NCBI GenBank assembly: GCA_900618795.1
Contig: UYJD01000001.1
Location: 1,531,162 to 1,595,161 of the forward strand
Length of the DNA stretch: 64,000 nt
Direction: 5' to 3'
Source: Cyanodermella asteris
Taxonomy: Eukaryota > Ascomycota > Lecanoromycetes > Ostropales > Stictidaceae
The notes under the pieces were generated by a model. The model was not told the DNA's origin. It saw only the letters and a program-made list of their open reading frames with translations, and did no database searches. Both the position numbers and the translations under genes were made by a program. Numbering within the stretch: the first letter of the stretch is position 1; every line of letters starts with the position of its first letter. Below, in pieces: positions 44,315-55,800 of the stretch.

Positions 44315-45748
44315 TCAGAGGTAAAAAGCCAGGCCAGCAACACCAGCAAACACTACGCCCACCAAACCAGCGGTGCTTGACCTTCCAGCGCCACCAGTGA
44401 CAATATGTCCAGTAGCGCTAGCACTAGCCAGAGGACCATTAGTGCCATGAGGAGCGCTACTAGCGGGACCGTTGACACCGTTGACCGTACCGTTGGCGGA
44501 AACAGGGCGATTTCCAGCCTGAGTAGCGAGCGTTGTAGGCTGAGGAGGACGAGCGGTAACGGCGCCAGTCTGAACGGGCACGACCGTGTTAAGGGGGCCG
44601 CTGCCGGAAGAAACACGTCCCCCGAATCCAGCGCTAGGGGCGACCGAAGACACAATGCCAGCGGACGCACCAGCCTTAGCTTGACCGGCCTGGAATGCAC
44701 TCACGAACCCACCAACGACGCTGGTGAATTCCGGGCGGTCGGCGGTCGGGATTCGAGTGATTTCGGTCTCGAGGGCGGCCGCGAATTTGGTCGCGTCGAA
44801 AGAGGCAGGTTCACTCTCGGAGGCTATGTTGGTCGCCATGTCAGCGGCGATGATGATGGTGAAGTCGCTGTTGAACGGATCGTTGCCGGTGAGGTGGCTG
44901 GCCAGGAAGGAAGCGGCATTTCCGGGCACCCCTTGCAGTTCCAACGCGCACTCGGCGGCATCGAAAGACCCGCTGGGCTGAGCAGCGCAAGCAGCGATAG
45001 CTGAAGATGCGGCAGCGGCGGCAGAGGCTCTAGGGTCGGCAGTGATGGTGGGCTGGGGAACCTCGGAAGAGCCGGCGGCCTTGCTGGCACCGGACACAGC
45101 GGCGGCGAAGGCGTTGACGATGCTGGCAAAATGTTGGCGGTCGCCAGAAGGCAGTATAGAGGCCTCGGCTGCCAGTTCTGGAAGTCCAGTAATGACGTCT
45201 CCAGTCGCCAAAGCCGCAAGGGCAGCGCTTGGCAAAGGCTTGATGGTCTGAGTAGCAATGAAGTTCAAGTCTTGCTGGAATGCCTTCTCAGTAACAAAGG
45301 GTAAGAGCTGAGTGGCTGCCGCAAATGGCACACCCTGCAGAGTGAGCAAGGCAAGAATATCGTCATTCTGTCGTTTGGCGACATTGTTGGTATTATCCTC
45401 TCCACTGTGATGTGCCAAGACATCGTTGGCGACTTGAATTACCGTCTCACGATCTTCGTCATCAAAGTATTGGGTGTTTTTCAAGATCCATCTGACTGAA
45501 TCCGTCGGTGACTGGCTCTGCATATCGTCGTATTGTTCGGGATAGTTCTGCTTGAAGTGGGTCATGGGCGCAACTAGTTTGGGTAGTGATTTAGCCAGCT
45601 CTTCAGCCTCGCCAGAGTCCATGCCAGTTGATTCGTAATACTCGGCATTATTTTGTACCCTAATATCATCGCCGAGTTCACCTCCTTGAAGTGCCGCGGC
45701 CAGGGCCAATGGGGCCGCGGCCAAGCACAAAACAATCTTCGCGTACAT
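44315..45748 (-). CDS. Secreted, probably GPI-anchored protein with internal duplication
   Basis: This is a single exon of 477 residues starting with a signal peptide (MYAKIVLCLAAAPLALAAA). Residues 25-130 are acidic, with a possible Lys-Arg (KEX2-type) site in NVAKRQNDD near residue 132. Then come two related Ala-rich helical units: one with LQGVPFAAATQLLPF ... LPSGDRQHFASIVNAF, the other with LQGVPGNAASFLASHL ... IPTADRPEFTSVVGGF. The last 110 residues are Ser/Thr/Gly/Pro-rich and end in a hydrophobic tail (LVGVVFAGVAGLAFYL) after a small-residue site, a GPI signal. The frame is open well upstream with other ATGs, but the signal peptide fixes the start at 45748. A TATAAT-like element lies about 150 bp upstream. 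The alanine-rich repeats suggest a surface or wall function; the family is not recognised. Confidence 0.82.
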   Translation of the reverse strand: MYAKIVLCLAAAPLALAAALQGGELGDDIRVQNNAEYYESTGMDSGEAEELAKSLPKLVAPMTHFKQNYPEQYDDMQSQSPTDSVRWILKNTQYFDDEDRETVIQVANDVLAHHSGEDNTNNVAKRQNDDILALLTLQGVPFAAATQLLPFVTEKAFQQDLNFIATQTIKPLPSAALAALATGDVITGLPELAAEASILPSGDRQHFASIVNAFAAAVSGASKAAGSSEVPQPTITADPRASAAAAASSAIAACAAQPSGSFDAAECALELQGVPGNAASFLASHLTGNDPFNSDFTIIIAADMATNIASESEPASFDATKFAAALETEITRIPTADRPEFTSVVGGFVSAFQAGQAKAGASAGIVSSVAPSAGFGGRVSSGSGPLNTVVPVQTGAVTARPPQPTTLATQAGNRPVSANGTVNGVNGPASSAPHGTNGPLASASATGHIVTGGAGRSSTAGLVGVVFAGVAGLAFYL

Positions 45749-46502
45749 GATGAAGAGAGTTGGATGGGAAAAAGCAGAATCAACAACTCGATGAAGTATT
45801 GAATACGCTGGAATGCTGAGGATGAAATGCAAGGTGAACAGATAATTAGAATGTGAAAGTGTGAGATGATGGACAGAAAGGAGAGAGAAGGCACAAGACA
45901 TTATATCCTCGTGTGGAACAAGGCCATATCGTGAGCCCGTTCCCGTGTTCAACTCACGCACTAGGCTGAGCTGTAGGTGCGATGCTATACTCGGCATTCG
46001 ACTCACAGCTGACCGTGTGGCCAGGAAGCTTTGGCCGGACCGATGCCAGAAGCAAGTTCAGGCAAGACAGACAGAGAAGTCACTCGCTGCGGCCGCCCCA
46101 AATTTAGCACCTGGCGCTTAAGTAATCCACCCCGCCGTGTCCGTCCGCAGCAGCATCGCCTCAACAGCTTTCCGAAAGAGGGTTTCAACGGTCAATTCGG
46201 CCTCAATACCTTCAATGCAGGTCGCTATTTACGAGACCTCACGGTCGCAGGAACACGGCCGTGTTGCCGAACTCGGGAGCTTGTGGCTGGGAGGCGACAA
46301 TTCGATTCTGTCCTTCACAGCCTCCGTCAAAACGCGCTGCAATGCCGCATGGCTATTACGTGGACGTTCAAACGTTGCTAACCAGTCCCTGTGAGTGTGG
46401 AACTGGCAGATCAAATCGTGGAATGATGGTTCAAACTGTCAGATCGAGTAGCTCAACATATACCCCTATGAACATTCAATAAATTCATATCGTGGACAGT
46501 CC
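45749..46502. other. Intergenic: promoter of the wall-protein gene and E3 3' flank
   Basis: The first 150 bp upstream of the wall-protein gene are pyrimidine-rich on its coding strand. No gene is seen. Confidence 0.5.
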
Positions 46503-48544
46503 TCAGGCAGCTCTTCTGGCATTTGTGGACATCAACGTTATTGTTGTCTTTTTCTTTTTCTTCCCTGTAGAAGGTGGAGGCGCACTCGAACTGCTTTGCC
46601 CGTCTTGAAGAGACATTGCCTTCGCCCTCAATATGATGTCCTCTTCCTGGAGTAAGTCATTTTCCCAATCTTGAAGCCAGCCATCGTTCTCAGACACAGG
46701 CTCATGATCTGCGTGTGAAGGGATCAGACTTGGAGATGCCGGGTTTACGGCTGGTGTACCCCAGACGGTTCGTGGTCCAGGCGGGCTCGTGGACGGCGAT
46801 GCTAGTGAAGCAAACGCCGAGCCATGTCGCCTATCGGAGGATAGCCAAGGGGGCGATGTGGAGGGCGCGGTCAAATCGAGAGACGAAGAGAAGCCCCCCA
46901 AGTCGTCGGCAGAAACAGCATCGTTCTCCACCTCTTTGCCTTTGGACAAGATGGGGCGCTCACGGCGGTTTCCGTACCATTTCTTGTCCTCAGACTGTTC
47001 CGCTCGAACCCTCGCCTTTTCCTCCCGTATGGCTTTGTCTTGGTTTCGTTTTCGTCTTCGGTCCAGATCGCCAGCAAAATGCTCAAGGATTTCTGCAGGA
47101 ACAATGTCTGTCCAATCGCACTCCAGAAAATTGATCTCGTGACCGAGAGGAAGGTGCGCCAAGTATTTGGCACGCTTCCTGATCTCATCGTCGATAACAT
47201 GGCCGACCGAGACATGTTCTACTCTTGGAAGTAGCGTCGCTGGGAAGAGAGAAAAGTCTCCAAAGGCGGATTTCAAAACCCGAATATCAAGAGGAGAGAG
47301 ATAAGAATGGATGGGAGCCTGGTAGAAATAGAAGGGTGTGTCGGTGGACGTCACGTTCGCATCGTGACCTGGTTCAGCGCCGGTCTGACTCGGTCCGCCA
47401 ATACCTTTGACCCTCTCTTTGAGGTCACCGATAGTTGCGATGGCTTTTTGTGTCCACGTGTTGTCCTCGCCGAACATGAGTTCGTCCTCTTTCTCTTGCA
47501 GGATCAATGATGATATCTCGTTATCATACTGGTCCAGCATATAATCTTCGCTGCCTCGCATGTAGTGTGCAAACTCGAAGATCTCGGCGGCAGAAAACCA
47601 AGGGATTTGTGAGTCAAGGAACTTCGACTCCGCAATATCTCTGGGAAGAGCGAGAGTCGACCCGGACCTTCTCATCATCAAGCGCAGCACAACGTCTGCA
47701 CCCTCCGTCGGAGCTTCGTGGCTGTTGCCATGAAGCCAGCGCACCGGTTTCATTTCGTGCATGTACATTGAGTCGAAGCAAATAGGACACGGCTTCGACC
47801 GACGCTTCTTTTCAGAAGCAGGGTGATGCTGTTGGGTATCGTCGACCGCATGCATATATCTTATCAGGCAAGGCAGACAGAAGATATGTCCACATTTCGC
47901 CATCCTTGGTGCAATTGGGGTTGACAGGCAAATAGGACATGACGTGTCTGCTGTCACCGTTGCTAAGACCTGGAGCACCTGATCCCATTCAAGGTGTACG
48001 TCCGAATCGACCAGCTGGGCCCGGTAGTCGCCCCTGGGATCGACGACGAAGCGATAGTTTGCATGTATATACCGAGCTTTGTCAGCTGCGTGGTAGCCAG
48101 ATCCGACGCCCCAGGTTGGATTTCTTCGACCGCGATTGTGCATGAACGAATTGTTCTGAGGGCGGGGAGGGAGTGCAAAAGACATCAGATGGGTGATATT
48201 GGTCTGGCCTCGCCTTGAGCCGGCGGCCTTGATGACCTCCTGCATCTAGGTCAGTGAGACGAATGGGGAGGGATGGCAATCGTCCTCACATGTTCGGCAA
48301 TGGCGTCTTCGTCATCAAGCCGTGGTCGTCGTGAGCTCCTGTTCTGCTTGCGTTGATTCTGCATGTTTCGAGGAGCGCCGCCGCTGCGAGAGGAGCTTGG
48401 ATGAGGCACCCGTCTACCTGGCGCATCGCTCGGTGAAAATGCGCCAGAGATGACTGCTGGCTGAGGGTATTGATGCTGGGGAGGGGCGCCGCCACCTTTG
48501 GAACTCGAGCTTGGAGACATCGCGTTGAGATGCTGCATCGACAT
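46503..48544 (-). CDS. mag2: RING E3 ubiquitin ligase, Mag2/RNF10 family
   Basis: This is a predicted cytoplasmic E3 that in yeast (Mag2) and human (RNF10) attaches ubiquitin to 40S ribosomal proteins uS3/uS5 during ribosome quality control. Exons 48544-48290 and 48245-46503 (44-bp intron, short but with clear GTGAGG and TAG ends) give 665 residues. The N-terminus is Ser/Pro/Arg-rich and disordered. Then comes the family block PTWGVGSGYHAADKARYIHANYRF, immediately before the RING finger (from Cys188: CPICLSTPIAPRMAKCGHIFCLPCL ... CPIC), which has all Cys/His ligands. After the RING is the long conserved region with HYMRGSEDYMLDQYDNEI and the FYFYQAPIHSYLSPLDIRVLKSAFGDF stretch specific to RNF10-like proteins. 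It is head-to-head with the deubiquitinase gene at 48862. Confidence 0.93.
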
Positions 48545-48861
48545 ACTAGCGCCAGTTCACCCGAAGCCCATCATACAGGAGACGTGACGGCCACAGAAGC
48601 AAGTAGTAATTGCAGGTTTTGGTCGCATGGCCCGAGGGCTGCTGAAGTGCATCGCTCGATCAAGCGCGGCGTTCGCGCTCCCCGTCCGAGGAGTCAAACG
48701 TCAGTGCTGACATTAGGTAAGCACTGCCAGCATCTCGACATGCGAAAACCACCGACATTTGTCCATGCGACAGTGCCCATGCTGCGACGCGGCCTCTCCC
48801 CGATCACTCCCCTTCCCTCCGTCATGGCCCTGTCGCGAGCGCGTGAGTAAGGAGACAGCTC
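48545..48861. promoter_or_regulatory. Divergent promoter between E3 and deubiquitinase
   Basis: 317 bp separate the two start codons. It has no obvious TATA box. Sequence alone does not show which sites serve which gene. Confidence 0.5.
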
Positions 48862-51486
48862 ATGGCAGATCCGACAGGTTCCAGTATGCATCAGCGCCGG
48901 CAGTATGACGCGCCTGGCGCTGGGTATGTTCCTCAGCAGTACTATCAACCGTACATGCCAGCATACAACAACTACCAGGCGCAAGGCATGCCCCAGTACC
49001 AGCAACAGCAGATGACACCGCAGCAATGGCACTACTACAATGCCAACTACTATGCACGTTCGCAGCCGGCATACCCTCACATGAGTCCCTACCCGTACCC
49101 TCATCATGGCAATTACCCGACAAGACAGATGCCTTCTACACACTCGCCGTACAATTCACCCGCAAGAGTCGACCAAGAACTAGTGAATCAACGGCCGCAT
49201 GCAGTTGGAGCGAGCCCCTTTCAAGACCAAGTGAATAACATACCTCCGTCGCCTCCGCCTCCAGTGCCTACGGCATTCTCGGGCCATAGAGCTCCGTACT
49301 ACCCTCCTGTCAGTGCATTGAGTATTCCAAGCGGCTGTCGCTAACTCCATGTAGCTTCCCTGGCTTTCTGTTCCTGATTCACCGTTTCCTCCTCGTCAGC
49401 CAAGATCGAAGCGTCGTCCAAGACCACAATCAGCAAGCCAGCCCGTCGAGCTCCCGGGTCGACACAATGAGGCGGACGAGAGCGCACCGCGAGCGTCTCA
49501 AGAGCAACGATCGGACGAAGAGAGCAGACAAGCCAGACAAACGCAAGACGTTCCGAGTCCAATGCGAACAGAGGTTTCCACCAGCTATGCGATCATGTCA
49601 GACAAAGAAACGAGCTCGTCCACGGCAACGCCTCTCACGAGCCAAACACAACCCACACAGCCTACACAGCCCACTCATCATGCCCAGAAATCGAGCGTGA
49701 TTGTCCCAGTGATTCCAAAGCTTCCAACAGCTCCGAAACCCACTGCTGAGGCTTCGAAGGACATCGAAACGACGCCAGAGCGCGGCACAGTCCCGCAGGA
49801 GGCTTCGATCGATGCAGGGACCGTGACGACAGAAGCCAATCAGGAAAGGTCAACTGCGAATGTAGAAGCTCCCAGGGCGCCTCCGAAATCATGGGCAGAA
49901 TTGTTACGAAGTCGTGGCGGTTCTGCTGCATCCACAACAACTGTGGCAGAGCCGGCGTCTTCCCAGCCTCCTTCGGATCTGATGCAGAAGAGATCCGACA
50001 TGCTAGGTCACGCAATCGCCTCTTTTGCTGTTCAGAAGCCAAACTCCGAGTACAAACTTTCCTTCCTCGAGCCTCGAGGCCTGATAAACTCGGGCAATAT
50101 GTGCTATATGAATTCGGTGAGTACGCAATCGAGCATGAGCGACCCAATACTGACGCAAACCAGATTTTGCAAGTTCTTGTATTTTGTGTTCCGTTTTACA
50201 ATTTTCTGAGCCACGTCGACAGAAATGCCGCACACAGTTTCAAAAGCGATACCCCTTTACTTGATTCGATGATCATGTTTATGAGAGAATTTGCAATCAT
50301 TGATGCGGCCGAGTCTGTGGAGAAATTACGATTCAGGCTGAAGCCGAACGAGCTCGAGCAGTTTGGGGCTCCTCTTATCCCAGAGTACGTATATGAGGAG
50401 ATTCGGCGTATGCCAAGGTTTGCCACCATGCAGCGAGGGCACCAACAAGACGCCGAAGAGTTTTTGGGCTTTCTATTCGAGCAGCTACAGAGCGAGTGTG
50501 CCAAGGCTATTCACAACTCGGGCTTGCCACTGACCGAAGCAATTGAGGCAAGCAAGACGATGACTTCGAATAGGAATGATGATGACGGATGGCTCGAGGT
50601 TGGGCCGAAACAAAAGGCTTCAACAACAAGATCGTCCGGCCTCGTCGAGATTGACACGCCTATCAACCGAATCTTTGGTGGTCAACTTCGCTCCGAGCTT
50701 CGCGTTCCGGGTGTGAAGAACAGCGTCACCCTGGAACCATATCAGTCCCTGCAGCTGGACATTGGGTCGCCAGATGTTCGTAACATTGTCGACGCTTTAC
50801 GTGGATTGACCAAGCCAGAGACTCTACACGGCGACTTCCAGTCTCCTCGTGGTGCTGGTGCCACAGCGACGAAGCAGGTTTTTGTTGAAAATTTGCCGCC
50901 TGTCTTGATTCTCCATCTCAAACGCTTCCAATATGATAATGCTGGTGGCACCCAAAAGATCTGGAAGAAGATCGGCTATCCTCTGGAGCTTGAGATTCCG
51001 AAGGAAGCCTTCCCTCATGCTAAGCGCGGAAGCATCGCTCTCCGGGGCGGGTTGCCCAAATATCGCCTGATCAGCGTGATTTATCACCACGGTAAAAGTG
51101 CGACGGCTGGTCATTACACAGCAGACATTCTACGACAAGATGGACGCGAATGGCTGCGAGTCGATGACACATACCTCCGCAGAGTCCGCAATCAGGATGT
51201 CGAAGGCGGGAGTGAGGAGGATTCCAAGGTTTTGGCTGCGGCTCTGGAACAGCATCATCAAGATCAATCTAGTGCTGTTGGGCATATTGAGGACTCTATG
51301 ACAGAAGAGACCGACAGCGTCGAGACCGACAAAGGCTGGAGCCAAGCTAAAGTCGGCGGCAAGAAATGGTCAGGGGTTGTGAATGGTACGACCAAATCCT
51401 CAGGCAGAGCTACGCCCGTGGGACCGCAATCCTTGAAGGATAACAAAGTGGCTTATATCCTCTTCTACGAGCGACTTGAGGCATGA
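48862..51486 (+). CDS. ubp3: Ubiquitin carboxyl-terminal hydrolase, Ubp3/USP10 family
   Basis: This is a deubiquitinase; its relatives, with cofactor Bre5/G3BP, act on 40S ribosomal proteins, COPII parts and ribophagy. Exons 48862-49308, 49355-50116 and 50164-51486 (introns 46 and 47 bp) give 843 residues. Residues 1-160 are Tyr/Gln/Pro-rich and prion-like; 160-370 are disordered, Ser/Thr/Pro-rich. The catalytic USP domain starts with GLINSGNMCYMNS, the nucleophile Cys399 lying just before the second intron. Also present are QQDAEEFLGFLFEQL, the VLILHLKRFQYD strand, and the His box KYRLISVIYHHGKSATAGHYTAD (His720) followed by WLRVDDT. The end, VAYILFYERLEA, is the standard last USP strand. 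The short spacing between Cys and His boxes fits USP10/Ubp3 rather than large USPs. All active-site residues are in place. Confidence 0.94.
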
Positions 51487-51905
51487 GGAGCCTTACCACT
51501 TGACGATGTTCTCGCGAACACAATTACGCGTCGCATGGGTTCGTCCATTTCGACCACCATCGTTACCTCAGCTGGGGCTAGAACGACACGAGCTAGTCAC
51601 TCCCTCCCAGACGAGTCGCAACCGAGGCTCCGTAATTGGGACTTCGTTCAAGCATGCTTGAGAAGCCGTTTCTTAGCATGCCCCGAGTCCATTGGAGTCT
51701 GGTCCAGAGTGACTGGGGCACGACAGGATAATTTGAAACAATACCTGGGAGCGCAAAAGAAAGGCGGTCAACGTTAGCATTACTGTCACTAGCCTGAGCA
51801 CGTTCAGGCTCTACTCAAGATCGGCACCTTCGTGCACTGCAAGTACTGTACTTTACGCCTTGAATGATCGATAGCAAAATGTGAATCAATCATACATGAA
51901 GACTT
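51487..51905. other. Convergent 3' flanks
   Basis: This is between the stops of the deubiquitinase (plus) and tubulin cofactor B (minus). A short plus-strand open frame (51535-51777) is unsupported. Confidence 0.45.
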
Positions 51906-52873
51906 TTATATCTCCTCCAAATCCGCGTCTAGGTCGTCCTCCAATGGCTCAAAATCCCCAACGATAACACGCTCGGCCCTCACGAAAATGCCTCTCTTCT
52001 CATCGCAGGTGAAGTAGCGCTTGCCATTGACAGAGCCGTCATTCTTTCCGGTGGGTTCATCCAGTACAACACCCACCCAAGGGCCCTTTGTACCAGGGAT
52101 TTCCTCTACCTCTCCGACGTACGCAATTTCACCACGTCTTGACGAGGCTTCTCCGAGCTGGCAGCGTTTCTTGACCTCAATCTGATGGCTTCTCACGTCG
52201 CCCCACATCTTGTCGATTTTGGCACGTTCGATTTCAGGAGCATTAGGATCGAAGCGTCCGAGCTTGTGCGACTTTTTCCAAGCCAGCACGGAATCCGGAA
52301 GGGTCTCGTATGTCTCTGCCGGCATTGTGTATTTTGGAACCGCCGATGTATCTGAGAAGTCCACCTTTGCTAGGCCTTCGGGTCTTGTGTCAGAGACCTG
52401 TGGTATTTGTCAGTACTATGGAGGCTATCTTGGAGATGTGCTCGTGGTGTTCGAATCAAAGCAGATGCATTGAAAACGTATACGCTCGGATCCACGCGCC
52501 ATGAGAAATCCGCGTCGACATTACCACAAATAGTTCTGTACAAAAAGTCTGGGTATGGACGGCCACGCGGCCAGATGCGTCTCATAAACAACATCTCAAA
52601 CAACGAGCAAGGACAAAAAGCTGCACTCACATGAATCTCAGCATATGGCTGCAAATCCCACTGCGCCAGCTGCGTAGCATCTTCATTCGCTGCACTGATC
52701 TCGGTCGCATCTCGTCCGGGCGTTTTCAGGGTGAGCGTCTGGCATGAAGGTGGAATACCGGTAATGGGTTCGAGCCGACCCTTGAAATATGCAATGGTCC
52801 AGGACGGCGTGACCCTGCGCTCAGAGCTGGTCACGGCCGACTTGACGAACATGGGGACATCTTGGGCTGCCAT
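51906..52873 (-). CDS. alf1: Tubulin-folding cofactor B (Alf1/TBCB)
   Basis: This chaperone binds alpha-tubulin after CCT and hands it to cofactor E in the tubulin-folding pathway. Exons 52873-52631 and 52397-51906 give 244 residues, the normal size. The N-terminal ubiquitin-like domain (about 8-82) has SWTIAYFKGRLEPITGIPPSCQ and ends at EIHV, where the family also runs on into the linker; YTMPAETYETLPDSVLAWKK (about 98-117) is the helical linker. The CAP-Gly domain (about 165-230) has EIAYVGEVEEIPGTKGPWVGVVLDEPTGKNDGSVNGKRYF. The C-terminus DLDADLEEI is acidic and hydrophobic, like the EEI/DEI tail that binds cofactor E and tubulin. The single intron is 233 bp, four to five times the length of others nearby. 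Confidence 0.93.
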
Positions 52874-55800
52874 TTTTATTTTGCTGCGTGGTTACGGAAC
52901 CAGTTGTGGGGCAAGTGTGGCTGCTGGTTTCAGGCCGGAGAATGAGCGTGCTGAGGCGTGGGACTCAGTGAGCGGTGCTAGGTTTATTACGCGAGGCGAC
53001 AGAACTTCGCACGGACGCGATGGGCAAGTTGCGCTTTACCTTATTTCTGAGCAATCAGGGCTGCTCGAATTTCTGAACATCGATCCAAGTGATGCAAAGA
53101 CGCCGGAGACCCACAGAAAGCGGGACCTGGCAGTAGCCAGCTGCGGCGGTCGCCTTGTACCACCGCCGCTGCAGATTCCTAACCCATATATTCACTTGCG
53201 GCCCAACAATTTGCTTGTGGACCCGGTGGTCACGGCCGCAGTACGATCGCCGGTTGGCAATAATCTTGAAGCCGGTCTATTTTGAGATACAGACAGGTCA
53301 AGATAAGTTTGACATGAACTTCATGCGGGTTTGGATGCCGAGAATTTTATGGGGGCAACAGCGTAAATTCTTTCGGGCACTTTTATATTTCTTCGCTTCT
53401 CGATAAGCTCTCTTCCGATCTTGATCGTTCGTGTCGCACAGACCGGGCTCGTACTGCACTGCGCCGCATACCTGCGCTGGTTGACAACTCCCAGACGGAG
53501 CCAGAGGTTGTTGCATGCACGCAGCCACGAGGCACGATGCTAAGGCTCACTTATGCGTCTCGGAAGCATGCAGGTGGCCCTGGCTTAGCCACCGTAAGCA
53601 TGTACCAGAATTCAATTGACGACGCCGTCGTGGCTGAGGTTTCCAATCGATGTAAGATGTGACTCGGCTGTACGGTTTTAACACGGGAAATCAGACGTTG
53701 TAGCTGTTCGAGGCAACGCGATCAATCGCCACCCTCAAAGTCACAAATTAACAATTAGGCGGAAGCGTCTATGCCACATTGTTCAGTCGATCGAGCTCTG
53801 CAACGATTGAGGATATGGTGCATCTCTAATTACGAATCTAGCTTACGACCACAACTCTGGTGAGACGAACCCCAGATGGCCATCACATCTACTTTCACCG
53901 TGGGAGCGCTCATCTTGGGCTCGACACTATCAAGGTCGGCTCGACACTATTAGCAAGGAAAAGTGTCTAGACGCGTGACAGGCGGAGACACGATGACATG
54001 TCAGTCGGACCGCGGACAAGGAGACTGAATCCCGGCCTTGGAAGAAACTGGGAACGTTTAGTCCGGCACTAGTCTCATAAATTAATAAGCCTGCCTGCAT
54101 CGTGTACAGGTATTGGTGAGACGTGAATCGTGGAGCAAGGACTAGGTGGCAATAATGTTGTTGCACAAAGGAAGATTGATCATGAAATTGCAGGGGCCAG
54201 TCAGGTCTATTTGTAACCGGAACAAGTATGATTGTCATGCGTTGCAGGCGCAGGAACGAGCAACAAAATACGGCAGGGATCGCGAGTTGTCGCGTGCAAA
54301 GTCACATAGTTGTCCCGAGCTGTCGTTTTTTGCCGCCACTTGTCAGTGACCAGTAGTTCTGGATCACTCCTAGACGAGCTGCAACAGCCTTTTCGGTTTT
54401 TATGAGTCTGCGCAAGCCAAAGTCGCTCATGCGAACTGGCATCGTTGCGAGTGACCGAGCAAGTGAAGCAGTTCAATGCGTTTGCCAAACGAGACCGAGG
54501 AATTGGCGTCCGTTCCAACGCTCGTCCCTACTGACGTAGGGTTAAGAAACACTTCTAGCCCCCTGCAATAGCTCCGCTACGAGATCCAATCAAGGTCGAT
54601 GGGCGAGAAGTAGCTGCACGCGCAACTGCGGTGTGACTTGACGATGAGGCCAAGACGGAGCAGAAAGCTTTAACGTTGCGTCGAGACGAAGCAGGATGCC
54701 GAGATACTCAACGGCTGATCGAAGTAGTGCGGGCGGTTGTCTTGGAAGCAGAAGCAAAATGAGGAAAGACTCCCGTGAGGCTTGAAACAGAGGCTCCTAG
54801 GATGGTGAAGAGAAAGACGAGCTTGGGATTAGACATCGAGCACCATCATTGTCAGAAGGAGCCAGAATGAGCACAGCGCCAGGGAAGCTGCTGTCGAAAC
54901 TCGGGCTGCCTCACACGCTCATCGAGTGCATAATAAGTAAGTAAGGCAGGGTCTGATAAGAGTGGGAACAAAGCACGCCAAGGCCACATTCCCACTGTGC
55001 AGTCGCAAGCTCGAAATGCACAACGCGTAGCTGCAATACATGTTACGGCCATCAACAGATGTTGGACATTCTCCAGGCACACGACAAAGCGCTTGTGGAG
55101 CACCTTTGCCCATGGCTATGGATCCTCACCCGCCCAACAGCCCAATAACTGGTTGCCTTGGTTCATGTGCGGGCTGCCCTGCAGTTCGCCCGCTCGCTCA
55201 CCAGAACCGGGGATCAACTTCATCAGGGCATCATACAGTACCGCTGGGCATCCTCTAGGAGCATGTGACCGGCAAATGTGAAGGGCCGCTTGCCATTGTC
55301 GTCACCATCGGCATCAGTCGCAGTTGGCGTTGCTGCCATCATCATCCATGTGCTCAGCTGCTCCGTCTGCGCCGCCGTCAGCACTCAGCATTGACCCGGC
55401 CTGGGGATCCTCCTCAACGAGCTTCTCGATTGGACGATCAGCAGGTTCTTCATGAGACGTGTCGGCATCAATAAAACCAGCACATTTGGAAAGGAGGATC
55501 GATCCAGTAGATCTGTTCGCTGCACCACAACGTCGGACTACTATTTGCCATACCAGAACGGACATCGTCAGATTGGCCTGAGCTGAAGCCGTCTCGTCCG
55601 GAAGGTGACTGCTTCGTCCGGCCGTCCAGCCGTTGATGTATACAAGACTATTGGCCTACCAAAATATGACAAGGACGCGCTCGAGTACATGGCCGTCTGC
55701 CTACTCGTCTGACTCGCCGTCCGACATCCCAGCTGGGAACAAGACAAGCCGCGTCGGCCGTCAGGCACGACATAACATCAGATGCACGTGGCTCTACTGC

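Noticed and set aside
52731-53285. Plus-strand frame of 184 codons overlapping the start of tubulin cofactor B
   Set aside because: It is antisense to the first exon and its promoter; no recognisable domain.
53918-53950. 13-bp direct repeat GGCTCGACACTAT
   Set aside because: A single pair with no element between that I can identify; possibly chance or a small local duplication.
55314-55565. Short acidic minus-strand frame (83 codons)
   Set aside because: Composition looks slightly protein-like, but there is no homology cue, start context or splice pattern to support it.
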